Part shown: positions 1 to 7,195 of the stretch, piece by piece | How the letters are laid out: every line of letters begins with the position of its first letter | Position numbering within the stretch: position 1 is the first letter of the stretch | Source of the DNA: a bacterium | GTDB taxonomy: Bacteria; Desulfobacterota; UBA8473 | Direction: 5' to 3' | NCBI GenBank assembly: GCA_009773075.1 | Contig: WOUX01000163.1 | Location: 1-9,435, forward strand | Length of the DNA: 9,435 bases | Position numbers and translations under genes: made by a program | Notes under the pieces: generated by a model | The model's database searches: none | The model's input: the letters and a program-made list of their open reading frames with translations, nothing else | What the model was told of the DNA's origin: nothing

Positions 1-1
1 G

Positions 2-148
2 AATGTTGTCGCATTACCACCTGTCTTCCTGGATGAACTGTTCATAAAAAAACTTGATCAAAAATCTAAAGGGGGGTACGATGTTATTCCGTATCCCTAC
101 TTATACCGAAAAAAACCTTGCCTTAAGATATGGATGTTGCTAAAATAA
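2..148 (+). CDS. C-terminal fragment of an unrecognised protein (5' end outside the window)
   Basis: Frame 2 is the only + frame open from the window edge; it reads 48 codons to a TAA at 146-148, while the other two + frames stop by about position 45. The tail begins NVVALPPVFLDELF, passes through YDVIPYPYLYRKKP and ends in WMLLK. The stop lies 49 nt before the next start, a spacing normal for genes in one orientation. I do not recognise the family. The aromatic and proline-rich tail would suit a cytosolic enzyme, but this is not enough to name one. The evidence is only the open frame, the plausible composition and the position. Confidence 0.45.
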   Translation, partial: NVVALPPVFLDELFIKKLDQKSKGGYDVIPYPYLYRKKPCLKIWMLLK

Positions 149-165
149 GCGGTTTGTTGAAGATG

Positions 166-197
166 TTCTCCTGGATGGTAAATTTAAGGGAGGAGAA
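166..197 (+). promoter_or_regulatory. Strong Shine-Dalgarno of comM, lying in one arm of a 7-bp inverted repeat
   Basis: The SD is GGGAGGAG at 188-195, just before the ATG at 198. It strongly supports that start. TTCTCCT at 166-172 is a perfect complement of AGGAGAA at 191-197, with an 18-nt loop. In RNA this hairpin would cover most of the SD. The pairing is seen in the sequence. Any regulatory effect is inference, because a pyrimidine-rich heptamer can match a purine-rich SD by chance. Confidence 0.5.
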
Positions 198-1727
198 ATG
201 TTAGCAAAGGTTTTAAGCAGCGCTATCCTTGGGGTTGATGCCTATAAAGTCGAGGTAGAGGTTGATATAACCCGTGGCCTGCCATCCTTCTCCACTGTTG
301 GTCTCCCTGAGGGTGCGGTAAGAGAAAGCAAAGAACGGGTAAAATCTGCTGTGAAAAACTCAGGATATGAATTTCCATCAAAGAAGATTACAGTAAATCT
401 GGCCCCGGCCGATATCAAAAAAGAAGGCACCGCCTTTGATTTGCCTATAGCTATAGGAATACTGGTTGCCACTGAGGTAGTCAAAACGAGTAAACTGGCT
501 GACTTTTTAGTCCTTGGGGAACTCTCCTTGGATGGAAGAATAAAACCTATCAAAGGATCCCTCCCAATAGCGGTAGCAGCTAGAGAAAAAGGCATCAAGG
601 GGATAATTGTACCCAGGGACAATGCCAGAGAAGGTGCGGTAGTAAAGGGGGTCGATGTTCTGGCAGTTGAGACTTTGGCAGATGTAGTCGACTTTCTGAA
701 CGACTCTCTGTCCATCGAACCGACCACCGTGGATTTAGAGGATATTTTTAAGAACAACCTGGCATACCCGATTGATTTTAATGAGGTGAAGGGACAGGAA
801 CATGCCAAAAGAGCCTTAGAGATAGCCGCTGCCGGAGGGCATAATGTAATCATGGTAGGCCCTCCTGGTTCCGGAAAGACGATGCTTGCCAAGAGAGTCC
901 CTACCATCCTGCCGGATATGTCTTTTGAAGAGGCAATAGAGACTACCAAGGTACATAGTGTGATGGGGTTGCTCGACAATAACAGTGCCCTGATAGTTAC
1001 ACGACCCTTTCGCTATCCCCACCACACTATCTCCGATGCGGGATTGGTCGGGGGTGGGCAGGTTCCTAAGCCTGGAGAAGTGAGCCTCTCACATAGCGGA
1101 GTTCTCTTTCTGGATGAGCTGCCAGAATTTAAGAAGAACGTGCTGGAGGTCATGCGGCAGCCTATGGAAGACGGTAGGGTTACCATTTCCAGGGCAGTAA
1201 CCTCCCTGAGCTATCCTGCTCAATTTATGCTTGTTGCTGCAATGAATCCATGTCCATGTGGATTTTACACTGATCCTCATCATGAATGCAGCTGCACAAT
1301 TCCTCAAATTCGAAAGTACAAAGCAAGGGTATCGGGGCCTCTATTGGACCGGATTGATATACATATCGAAGTGCCATCAGTGAGGTATAAAGACCTCTCT
1401 GATGAGAGATCAGGAGAACCTTCTGAAAGTATCAAAAAAAGGGTAAACTCTGCCAGGGGTACACAGATTAAACGATTCCATGACGGTAAAATCCACTGTA
1501 ATGCTCAGATGACCTCCCGGTATATTAAAAAGTATTGTCAAATAGGAGAAGAATCAAAGAGACTTTTAGAAACAGCTATAGACAAACTAGGACTGAGTGC
1601 CAGAGCATATACTCGAATTCTCAAGGTCGCCCGTACTATAGCTGACCTTGAGTGCAGAGATGAAATAACCTCATATCATATCTCTGAGGCTATTCAATAC
1701 CGAAGTCTTGATAGAAATCCTTTTTAG
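198..1727 (+). CDS. comM: YifB/ComM family Mg-chelatase-like AAA+ ATPase
   Basis: This 509-aa protein is full length for the YifB/ComM family. Residues 1-125 form the N-terminal ChlI/Lon-protease-like fold, with family signatures GLPSFSTVGLP and NLAPADIKKEG. Residues 190-395 are the Mg-chelatase-type AAA+ core: Walker A GPPGSGKT at 221-228, Walker B VLFLDE at 302-307 and a likely arginine finger in LLDRIDIH near 385. Four cysteines (352, 354, 364, 366) follow AAMNP, as in other family members, and may bind metal. Residues 405-500 are the C-terminal helical domain. ComM of naturally transformable bacteria is a hexameric helicase that promotes branch migration during DNA integration; other members are of unknown role. 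Despite the Mg-chelatase name in databases, no chlorophyll function is implied. The start is fixed by the SD at 188-195. The gene may be co-transcribed with the downstream PBP gene. Confidence 0.95.
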   Translation: MLAKVLSSAILGVDAYKVEVEVDITRGLPSFSTVGLPEGAVRESKERVKSAVKNSGYEFPSKKITVNLAPADIKKEGTAFDLPIAIGILVATEVVKTSKLADFLVLGELSLDGRIKPIKGSLPIAVAAREKGIKGIIVPRDNAREGAVVKGVDVLAVETLADVVDFLNDSLSIEPTTVDLEDIFKNNLAYPIDFNEVKGQEHAKRALEIAAAGGHNVIMVGPPGSGKTMLAKRVPTILPDMSFEEAIETTKVHSVMGLLDNNSALIVTRPFRYPHHTISDAGLVGGGQVPKPGEVSLSHSGVLFLDELPEFKKNVLEVMRQPMEDGRVTISRAVTSLSYPAQFMLVAAMNPCPCGFYTDPHHECSCTIPQIRKYKARVSGPLLDRIDIHIEVPSVRYKDLSDERSGEPSESIKKRVNSARGTQIKRFHDGKIHCNAQMTSRYIKKYCQIGEESKRLLETAIDKLGLSARAYTRILKVARTIADLECRDEITSYHISEAIQYRSLDRNPF

Positions 1728-1755
1728 AACGCCAAACCACTAGCGAAGAGAGAAA

Positions 1756-1863
1756 ATGCAACCCAACAAAAACAAATCTGGTACAAAGAGAATAAAATTT
1801 CAACGAAAAAGGAATATAAAACGTATAAAATTCATCTCCATCATTCTTCTTAGATTGCTTTAA
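1756..1863 (+). CDS. Frame-shifted N-terminal piece of the downstream PBP1A (cytoplasmic tail and start of membrane anchor)
   Basis: ATG at 1756 opens a 35-codon frame ending at TAA 1861-1863. The product is strongly basic (MQPNKNKSGTKRIKF, then more K/R) and then turns hydrophobic (FISIILLRLL). That is the usual start of a class A PBP: a short positive cytoplasmic tail followed by a signal anchor. The frame ends exactly where the main PBP frame starts (TAATG overlap at 1861-1865), and the main frame opens with the second half of a membrane segment. One missing base between 1851 and 1862, for example a T lost from the TTT at 1859-1861, would join the two into a single protein of about 680 aa. 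The purine-rich GAAGAGAG upstream is a weak SD. A separate leader peptide with translational coupling is possible but less likely. Confidence 0.65.
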   Translation: MQPNKNKSGTKRIKFQRKRNIKRIKFISIILLRLL

Positions 1864-3794
1864 TGCTCTCGGTCGGTGGGATTTATTATTATTTCAGGCA
1901 AAATCTGCCGGATATTTCTTCACTAAAAAATTATCATCCAAATATTACAAGTAAGTTTTATTCTGATGAGGGAGGGTTGATAGGCGAATTCTATCTTGAG
2001 AAACGGATCATAGTCCCTATAACAAGAATACCCAGGATAGTTATAAATGCCTTCATCTCTGCCGAAGACAGCGATTTTTATAAACATAAGGGTATTAGCC
2101 CTGTGAGTATAATTAGAGCCTTTTTAAAAAACATCTGGGCAGGTAGAATTGTTCAGGGAGGCAGCACAATCACCCAACAGGTAACGAAATACTTTTTGCT
2201 CTCGTCAGAGAAGAGTTTTTCGAGAAAGATAAAGGAGGCTATCCTGGCATATAGGGTAGAAAACGAGCTTTCAAAAGAAAATATACTCTTTCTGTATTTG
2301 AACCAAATCTACCTGGGACACGGCGCTTACGGTGTTGAATCAGCGGCTCAGAGTTATTTTGGCAAGCACGTAGAAGACCTCAATCTGGCTGAGGCCGCCA
2401 TGCTTGCAGGGCTTCCACGTGCTCCCAGCAAGTACTCACCATTTATTAACTCCAAAGGGGCAAAGGAACGACAAGCGTATGTTTTAAAGCGAATGCTTAA
2501 AGAGGATTACATAACTGCTAAACAGTTCAAACAGGCATTAACTACACCATTAACTTTCAACACTGACGAAAACAAACAAATCTTGAAAGCCCCATACTTC
2601 ACTGAACATATCCGTAGGTATATAGAAGGGAAATATGGGAGCGATGCTTTGTACAAAGAGGGATTACTGGTTTATACCAGTCTTGATCTGGAGATGCAAA
2701 ATGCCGCTCAAGTATCTTTAGAATCCGGGCTTATGGATCTGGAGAGAAGGCACAAGTACCAGGGACATAGGCAGAGCTCAGGTCTTCAAGGGGCTCTAAT
2801 GTGTATGGATCCAGATACCGGATATGTCAGGGCAATGGTGGGGGGGAAAGACTTTAAAAAGAGCGAATTTAACAGGGCTATTCAAGCCAAAAGACAAGGA
2901 GGCTCGGCATTTAAACCCGTTATCTATGCAGCAGCCCTGGATAAGGGCTATACACCCGCGACTATTATTGTAGATTCGCCGATTAGTTATGATAACCTGA
3001 TAGGAGGAGAACCGTGGCAGCCCAAGAATTTTGATGGAGAGTTTCGTGGACCCATCACCTTTCGTGAGGCATTGGCTAAGTCCATAAATGTGGTCACAGT
3101 AAAAATCCTTGGAGATTTAGGCATAGACTACGTAGCCAGGTACGCCAGTATACTTGGGATAACATCTCCCCTGAACATGGACCTCACCATGGCCCTTGGT
3201 TCTTCCAGCGTCTCGCTTCTGGAATTAACCAGGGCTTATGCAGTCTTTGCTGCCCAGGGGAGAAGGGTCGAACCCATCTTCGTAACCAAGGTTATCGATC
3301 AGAATGGGGTGGTATTAGAAGAGAACAAACCACAGGTAGAAGAGGTCATTAGCCCACAAACTGCCTATATTATGACAAATCTTTTGAAAGGTGTCGTGCA
3401 AAATGGGACAGGTTCCAGAGCACAAGCCCTTGGTAGACCCTGTGCGGGCAAAACAGGCACAACAAACAACTACGTGGATGCATGGTTCATAGGATATACT
3501 CCTGAAATAGTTACCGGGGTATGGGTAGGTTTTGATGAAGGTAACCAGCCATTAGGAGAGAATGAAACCGGTTCCCAGGCAGCTCTCCCAATATGGGTTC
3601 AATTCATGAAAGAGGCATTGAAACACAAGGAAGTACTGGACTTTCCTGTCCCAGAAGGAATTGTGTTTGTAAATATCGACTCAAAGACCGGCCTCCCGGC
3701 TACTCCCAATTCAACCAGAATTATACCGGAATCCTTTAAGGAAGACTCAAATGAAGAGACTATTCCAACAGAAGATTCTGAGAAGTCTCCATAA
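1863..3794 (+). CDS. mrcA: Class A penicillin-binding protein 1A (glycosyltransferase GT51 plus transpeptidase), N terminus frame-shifted
   Basis: This bifunctional peptidoglycan synthase acts on the outer face of the cytoplasmic membrane. The GT51 domain spans about 40-215: catalytic Glu68 in EDSDFYKHKG, QGGSTITQQ at 98-106, RKIKE at 121-125, the YLNQIYLG segment at 145-152 and the LAGLPRAP segment at 181-188. The transpeptidase domain spans about 305-590: nucleophile Ser348 and Lys351 in GGSAFKP, SIN at 407-409 and KTGTT at 530-534. All catalytic motifs are intact. The C-terminal tail (about 620-643) is acidic and probably disordered. The ATG at 1863 has no SD, and the protein starts in mid-anchor (MLSVGGIYYYF). 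The rest of the anchor and the basic tail are in another frame at 1756-1863, so the true start is very probably 1756. The gene follows comM by 28 nt if that start is used, and faces the XRE gene convergently. Confidence 0.93.
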   Translation: MLSVGGIYYYFRQNLPDISSLKNYHPNITSKFYSDEGGLIGEFYLEKRIIVPITRIPRIVINAFISAEDSDFYKHKGISPVSIIRAFLKNIWAGRIVQGGSTITQQVTKYFLLSSEKSFSRKIKEAILAYRVENELSKENILFLYLNQIYLGHGAYGVESAAQSYFGKHVEDLNLAEAAMLAGLPRAPSKYSPFINSKGAKERQAYVLKRMLKEDYITAKQFKQALTTPLTFNTDENKQILKAPYFTEHIRRYIEGKYGSDALYKEGLLVYTSLDLEMQNAAQVSLESGLMDLERRHKYQGHRQSSGLQGALMCMDPDTGYVRAMVGGKDFKKSEFNRAIQAKRQGGSAFKPVIYAAALDKGYTPATIIVDSPISYDNLIGGEPWQPKNFDGEFRGPITFREALAKSINVVTVKILGDLGIDYVARYASILGITSPLNMDLTMALGSSSVSLLELTRAYAVFAAQGRRVEPIFVTKVIDQNGVVLEENKPQVEEVISPQTAYIMTNLLKGVVQNGTGSRAQALGRPCAGKTGTTNNYVDAWFIGYTPEIVTGVWVGFDEGNQPLGENETGSQAALPIWVQFMKEALKHKEVLDFPVPEGIVFVNIDSKTGLPATPNSTRIIPESFKEDSNEETIPTEDSEKSP

Positions 3795-3867
3795 TCAGAA
3801 TTGAGAAGTTCATACGGTCTCGAGAAGCAGTGAAAAATTGAGGATTAGTCCTAAAGCAGGGTACTTT

Positions 3868-4458
3868 TTATCTAGTGGGAACGCATATAACAGCCAGTAT
3901 CTTTGTTTCGATACCCTCACAGCACTGGACGCTATGAGGAATTGTGGAGTCATAATATATACAATCACCTGGGTGTAAAACATCGGTATATTCATCCAGG
4001 GTGATCTCCATGTCTCCTCTCAATACAAAGATAAACTCTTCACCTTCATGGCTAAACACGTTTTTATCTTCTATGGTTGCTGGTTCTAAGGTAATCAAGA
4101 AGGGTTCCATATGTCTCCCCTTTTTATCGAAGGCAAGGGATTCATAAGAATAACCGTATTTTACTCCTTCCTTAGAAGCAACCCTTGAAATGCTTTTTCT
4201 TTCATCCTTTCGAACAATGGTAAAAGGGGCTTTTGATTTATCCCAAAAGAACTGTCCTATTTCAATATCCAATGCCCTAGAAAGCCGTATCAACGTGCCC
4301 AGAGGTGGGGAAACTAAATGATTCTCTATCTGAGATAGTAAAGCAGAGGAAAAACCCGACTTCTCGGCTACATCTGCAAGGGAAAGCCCTTTACTTTTTC
4401 TAATTTGTTTTATCCTTTCCCCAACCTTTATTTCCTTCCCGTCTTTTTTTCTCGGCAT
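3868..4458 (-). CDS. XRE-family transcriptional regulator with C-terminal cupin sensor domain
   Basis: This 196-aa, two-domain regulator has an XRE/Cro-type helix-turn-helix at residues 12-66. The recognition helix lies near GFSSALLSQIEN, followed by the typical PPLGTLIRLSRALD. A cupin fold at about 115-190 shows motif 1 around SHEGEEFIFVLRG (136-148, with H137 and E141) and motif 2 around LHPGDCIYYDSTIPH (161-175, with H175). Such proteins bind DNA as dimers and sense a small ligand or metal through the cupin. It is the last gene of the minus-strand oxidoreductase operon, 13 nt after the gamma subunit stop, with GGGGT about 10 nt before the ATG as SD. Control of the operon it belongs to, with a 2-oxoacid or acyl-CoA related ligand, is a reasonable inference but not shown by the sequence. 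Confidence 0.88.
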   Translation of the reverse strand: MPRKKDGKEIKVGERIKQIRKSKGLSLADVAEKSGFSSALLSQIENHLVSPPLGTLIRLSRALDIEIGQFFWDKSKAPFTIVRKDERKSISRVASKEGVKYGYSYESLAFDKKGRHMEPFLITLEPATIEDKNVFSHEGEEFIFVLRGDMEITLDEYTDVLHPGDCIYYDSTIPHSVQCCEGIETKILAVICVPTR

Positions 4459-4471
4459 TGTATAATTACCC

Positions 4472-5026
4472 CTATCCTTGTTCTCCCTTTACAGCAAATT
4501 CCGCCCCTTTCTCGATGGCCCTGGAATTGTTTGATATAAATTTGGGAGGACGTTCCGGGAATATCTCAGGCAGTAACTTAATGGCCAAATCCAGAGAAAC
4601 GACCTTTGTCTTTTCAATGAATGCCCCTAAAGCGACCATATTTGCCATTTGAGAATTCCCCAATTTTTTTGCAATATAATTGGCAGGAAGCAATAAAGTA
4701 TCTATGTCTTTCCGCTTCGCCTTCTCTGGATCTATTAAAGATGTGTTGACCAGTAAAAATCCTTTTGACTTGACCATAGGTTCATATTTGAGAAGGGAAG
4801 GCTCATTCATTACTATAGCACTCATAGGGTGACCGGTGACAGGAGACCCGATCTCCTCTGAGGAGAGAACTACAGTACAATTGGCAGTTCCTCCCCTCAT
4901 TTCTACTCCGTAAGAGGGCATCCACGTAACATTCTTTTCCTCTTTCATAGCTATCAGTGCAAGTATATCAGCGATTAACATGATTCCCTGCCCACCAAAA
5001 CCTGCAATTATTACATCGTAGTACAT
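4472..5026 (-). CDS. 2-oxoacid:ferredoxin oxidoreductase, gamma subunit
   Basis: This 184-aa protein is of the pyruvate/ketoisovalerate oxidoreductase catalytic (gamma) domain family, KorC/VorC-like, at the usual length. The N-terminal glycine-rich motif AGFGGQGIM (8-16) and the RGGTANC segment (44-50) are family hallmarks. GSPVTGHPMSAIVMNEPSL continues the expected fold. In the four-subunit enzyme it packs against alpha and beta and helps bind CoA. It starts 16 nt after the beta subunit stop, with AAAGGG about 8 nt before the ATG. The downstream XRE gene follows by 13 nt. It appears intact, in contrast to the beta gene. Substrate specificity cannot be read from this subunit. Confidence 0.93.
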   Translation of the reverse strand: MYYDVIIAGFGGQGIMLIADILALIAMKEEKNVTWMPSYGVEMRGGTANCTVVLSSEEIGSPVTGHPMSAIVMNEPSLLKYEPMVKSKGFLLVNTSLIDPEKAKRKDIDTLLLPANYIAKKLGNSQMANMVALGAFIEKTKVVSLDLAIKLLPEIFPERPPKFISNNSRAIEKGAEFAVKGEQG

Positions 5027-5042
5027 ACAATAAGCCCTTTAA

Positions 5043-5760
5043 TTATAAAAAATCCTTGCCTTTTCTCTCTTTGAAAACTCCCAGTGGAAAGTAAGGGATC
5101 AACTCTTCTTCAACCCTTTTCTGCCCTTCTAAAGGCTTAACCCGCCAGTTTGTATGACATGCAGACAAGAGTTCCACAAAGGTCAGCCCCATACCCTCTA
5201 TCTGCATTTGAAATGCCCTTCTAACAGCCTTTTTAGCCTTAAGAACCTCCTTGGCATTATGCATTGAGACCCGAGTTGAATACGCAACTCCTTCCAAAGT
5301 AGCCAGCATCTCGGCCATTCGGATAGGATAACCGTCATTTCGAAAGTTTCGTCCATAGGGGGTGGTGGTTGTCTGTTGACCCAATAGTGTAGTTGGGGCC
5401 ATCTGCCCACCGGTCATACCGTATACAGTATTGTTGATAAAGATTATGGTTATGTTCTCTCCCCTGTTAGCAGTGTGGATTGTTTCTGCAGTACCTATGG
5501 ATGCCAGGTCACCATCACCTTGATAAGTAAAGACTATCTTTTTAGGATGTACCCGTTTAATCCCTGTAGCAACTGCAGGAGCACGGCCGTGGGGGGCCTC
5601 AATGGCATCTATGGCAAAATAATCATACATAAAAACAGCGAACACCAAAGTGATCAATTGCATCAGCCACTAATCTATGGGCAGTACCATGAGTACATCC
5701 CGGACAAAAATGGGTCTGACGGTCAATTAAACTCTTCGGTCTGCTAAAAACCTTCTTCAT
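5043..5760 (-). pseudogene. 2-oxoacid:ferredoxin oxidoreductase, TPP-binding beta subunit, broken by an internal deletion and frameshift
   Basis: The real start is ATG at 5760, not the later ATG at 5663. The first 40 codons match the KorB/VorA-type N terminus, including RQTHFCPGC (two Fe-S cysteines at 19 and 22). This frame then stops at TGA 5625-5623. The rest of the protein continues in another frame from about 5639 (AVFMYDYFAID, then EAPHGRAPAVATGIKR). The TPP/Mg motif QGDGDLASIG and the INNTVYGMTGGQ segment follow, then the late cysteine in LLSACHTNW. Relatives as I recall them have about 12 residues between GV and AVF; here one base remains, implying about 35 nt lost. With them the protein would be about 250 aa, the normal length. 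The lost stretch should carry the third cluster cysteine. The start overlaps the alpha gene by 17 nt, with AGGGTGA as SD. Real lesion or assembly error cannot be told apart here. Confidence 0.85.
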
Positions 5761-6808
5761 TAAACATCACCCTGATCTCTCTCAACATATCTTCTGGGGT
5801 AGGTATACCTCCTCCAGGACGGCCATAAAATCTAAGTTTAACACTGTTTTCAATGGAAAGCTTAACATCCTGCAACATCTGACCTGTATTCATTTCTACC
5901 ACTAATACTCTGGGGATTTTTTTTGCGGTCTCTCGAATGACCTCAGCAGGAAATGGGAATAGGGTAATTGGACGAATCAGGCCTACTCTTATACCTTCTC
6001 TCTTTGCCATCTGTATAGCGGTCTTGGCAATCCGAGAAACTGTGCCAAAGGCTACAATAAACATCTCAGAATCATCCAATCCTTTTGCTTCAAAGAGGAC
6101 ATCCTCTTCCCTTAAACGATCATATTTTTCCTTTAGTTCTAAATTGTGAGCTTCCTGTTCCCCATCAGAAAGATACAGGGTTTTAAGAAACTGGGGCTTG
6201 CGCCCTTTGGAGCCTGTTAATGCCCACGGCTTGAACGGCGGAATTATAGTTTTCGTTTCTTCCAAAACGACCGGCTCTTTCATTTGCCCCAGGATAGCAT
6301 CGCAAAGAATCATTGCTGGGTTGCGGTATTTATCAGACAATTCAAATGCCTTTATTGCAAGGTCAAACATCTCCTGAACAGAGGCAGGGGCTAACACAAT
6401 ATTAAAATAGTCCCCATGTCCACCTCCGCGGGTTGCCTGAAAATAATCACCCTGGGTAGGGGCAATGCCTCCCAGACCCGGCCCTACCCTCATAACATTA
6501 ACCACTAAACCGGGCAATTCGCTTCCAGCCATATACGACATACCTTCTTGCATCAAAGATATACCAGGACCTGAAGAGGATGTCATAGCCCTGACACCAG
6601 ATGCAGAAGCTCCCAAGACCATATTTATCGAAGCTATTTCGCTTTCAGCCTGTATAAAGGTCCCACCAATCTTCGGCAATTCCGCAGACAGGTATTCGGG
6701 TATATCATTTTGAGGGGTAATTGGATAACCGAAATAGTATCTGCATCCGGCTGCAATAGCACCTTTAGCCAGAGCAATGTTCCCTTTTAGAAGAATCTTT
6801 TCCGTCAT
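5744..6808 (-). CDS. vorB: 2-oxoacid:ferredoxin oxidoreductase, alpha subunit (VorB type, probably branched-chain 2-oxoacids)
   Basis: This 354-aa alpha subunit of a TPP-dependent, ferredoxin-reducing oxidoreductase converts a 2-oxoacid plus CoA to acyl-CoA, CO2 and reduced ferredoxin. Residues 1-190 form the pyrimidine-binding domain, with GYPITPQNDIPEYL at 27-40 and the loop AMTSSSGPGISLMQEG at 74-89. A second, transketolase-C-like domain covers about 245-345, with VEMNTGQM at 304-311. GPGLGGIAPTQGDYFQ and the RGGGHGDY segment, together with the short length, resemble proteins named 3-methyl-2-oxobutanoate dehydrogenase VorB. Use of 2-oxoglutarate (KorA) is the main alternative. It begins 2 nt after the ferredoxin-like subunit stop and overlaps the beta start by 17 nt, which suggests translational coupling. 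The protein looks intact. Confidence 0.93.
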   Translation of the reverse strand: MTEKILLKGNIALAKGAIAAGCRYYFGYPITPQNDIPEYLSAELPKIGGTFIQAESEIASINMVLGASASGVRAMTSSSGPGISLMQEGMSYMAGSELPGLVVNVMRVGPGLGGIAPTQGDYFQATRGGGHGDYFNIVLAPASVQEMFDLAIKAFELSDKYRNPAMILCDAILGQMKEPVVLEETKTIIPPFKPWALTGSKGRKPQFLKTLYLSDGEQEAHNLELKEKYDRLREEDVLFEAKGLDDSEMFIVAFGTVSRIAKTAIQMAKREGIRVGLIRPITLFPFPAEVIRETAKKIPRVLVVEMNTGQMLQDVKLSIENSVKLRFYGRPGGGIPTPEDMLREIRVMFNEEGF

Positions 6809-6810
6809 AC

Positions 6811-7014
6811 CTACTTATAAACCTCAATAGCCACATCCGGACAAACTTCGGCACAAAGTGCACATCCGGTACACTTGTTATTGTCCTTTATTGTAGCAGG
6901 AAGGTAACCTTGAATGTTCAGCTCTTCCTCAATTGTGATAAGATTTTTTGGACAAGCGTCAACACAAAAACTACAGCCCTTACATCTGTCTCTTTCAATT
7001 ACTATTTTAGCCAA
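6811..7014 (-). CDS. 2-oxoacid:ferredoxin oxidoreductase, delta subunit (2x[4Fe-4S] ferredoxin-like)
   Basis: This is a small electron-transfer subunit with two complete [4Fe-4S] motifs: CKGCSFCVDACPKN (cysteines 11, 14, 17, 21) and CTGCALCAEVCPD (cysteines 48, 51, 54, 58). It carries electrons from the TPP site toward external ferredoxin. I chose TTG at 7014, giving 67 aa starting MAKIVIERDR, because relatives begin just before the first cysteine motif. The frame is open to TTG 7110, with an ATG at 7077. The extra residues (such as DFLRSHQVFYN) look like translated intergenic DNA containing a repeat-like segment. AAAGG is 4 nt from the TTG, and a stronger AGGAGG sits 17 nt upstream, too far for ideal use, so the exact start is uncertain. 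It is the first gene of the operon; the alpha gene follows after 2 nt. Confidence 0.9.
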   Translation of the reverse strand: MAKIVIERDRCKGCSFCVDACPKNLITIEEELNIQGYLPATIKDNNKCTGCALCAEVCPDVAIEVYK

Positions 7015-7054
7015 AATACCTTTATTAATATCCTCCTGTTGATTATAGAAAACT

Positions 7055-7075
7055 TGATGGCTTCGTAAAAAGTCC
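7055..7075. repeat. Possible fragment of a dispersed repeat (MITE-like end)
   Basis: The + strand reads TGATGGCTTCGTAAAAAGTC from 7055. It lies between the promoter and the likely start of the ferredoxin-like gene, inside the doubtful N-terminal extension of that frame. From memory it resembles short ends of dispersed repeats seen in deltaproteobacterial genomes. No second copy or inverted partner was found in this window, so the assignment rests on recall only. Confidence 0.25.
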
Positions 7076-7138
7076 ATTAAAACTTTAAACACAAAATCCA
7101 GAGACCACAAAATGACAAAACTTAAAAACGTGATTTAA

Positions 7139-7167
7139 AAAGTATCAGAAAGAGAGAAAGTTGTCAA
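7139..7167 (-). promoter_or_regulatory. Predicted sigma70-type promoter of the oxidoreductase operon
   Basis: Read on the minus strand, a perfect -35 TTGACA (7167-7162) is followed after 17 nt by TACTTT (7144-7139), which sits in an extended -10 context (TGATACTTT). Transcription would start near 7132, giving a leader of roughly 118 nt to the TTG at 7014. The -10 is weak, but the -35, the spacer and the TGn extension support the call. This is the only promoter-like sequence I see serving the five-gene operon. Confidence 0.5.
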
Positions 7168-7195
7168 ATATTTTTGTACTCCTTGGAAACAACTC

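Noticed and set aside
242..979. Long minus-strand open frame inside comM.
   Set aside because: It is antisense to a fully conserved AAA+ gene, has low-complexity Ser/Thr/Pro-rich composition and no SD. It is a shadow frame.
1249..1302. Cysteine-rich stretch of ComM (C352 to C366) considered as a novel zinc-finger insertion.
   Set aside because: The NPCPCG and CxC pattern is a normal part of the YifB/ComM family at this place, so it is not unusual.
3825..3850. Possible intrinsic terminator between the convergent PBP and XRE genes: on the minus strand AGGACTAATCCT followed shortly by ATTTTT.
   Set aside because: The stem is only 4 bp (AGGA/TCCT) and the T run is short and offset. TCTCGAGA nearby is a palindrome without a T run. 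Not strong enough to annotate.
5043..5663. A self-contained 206-aa beta subunit starting at ATG 5663.
   Set aside because: Its first residues (MQLITLV) are an out-of-frame reading of the true N terminus encoded from 5760. The true start has an SD and a conserved 17-nt overlap with the alpha gene.
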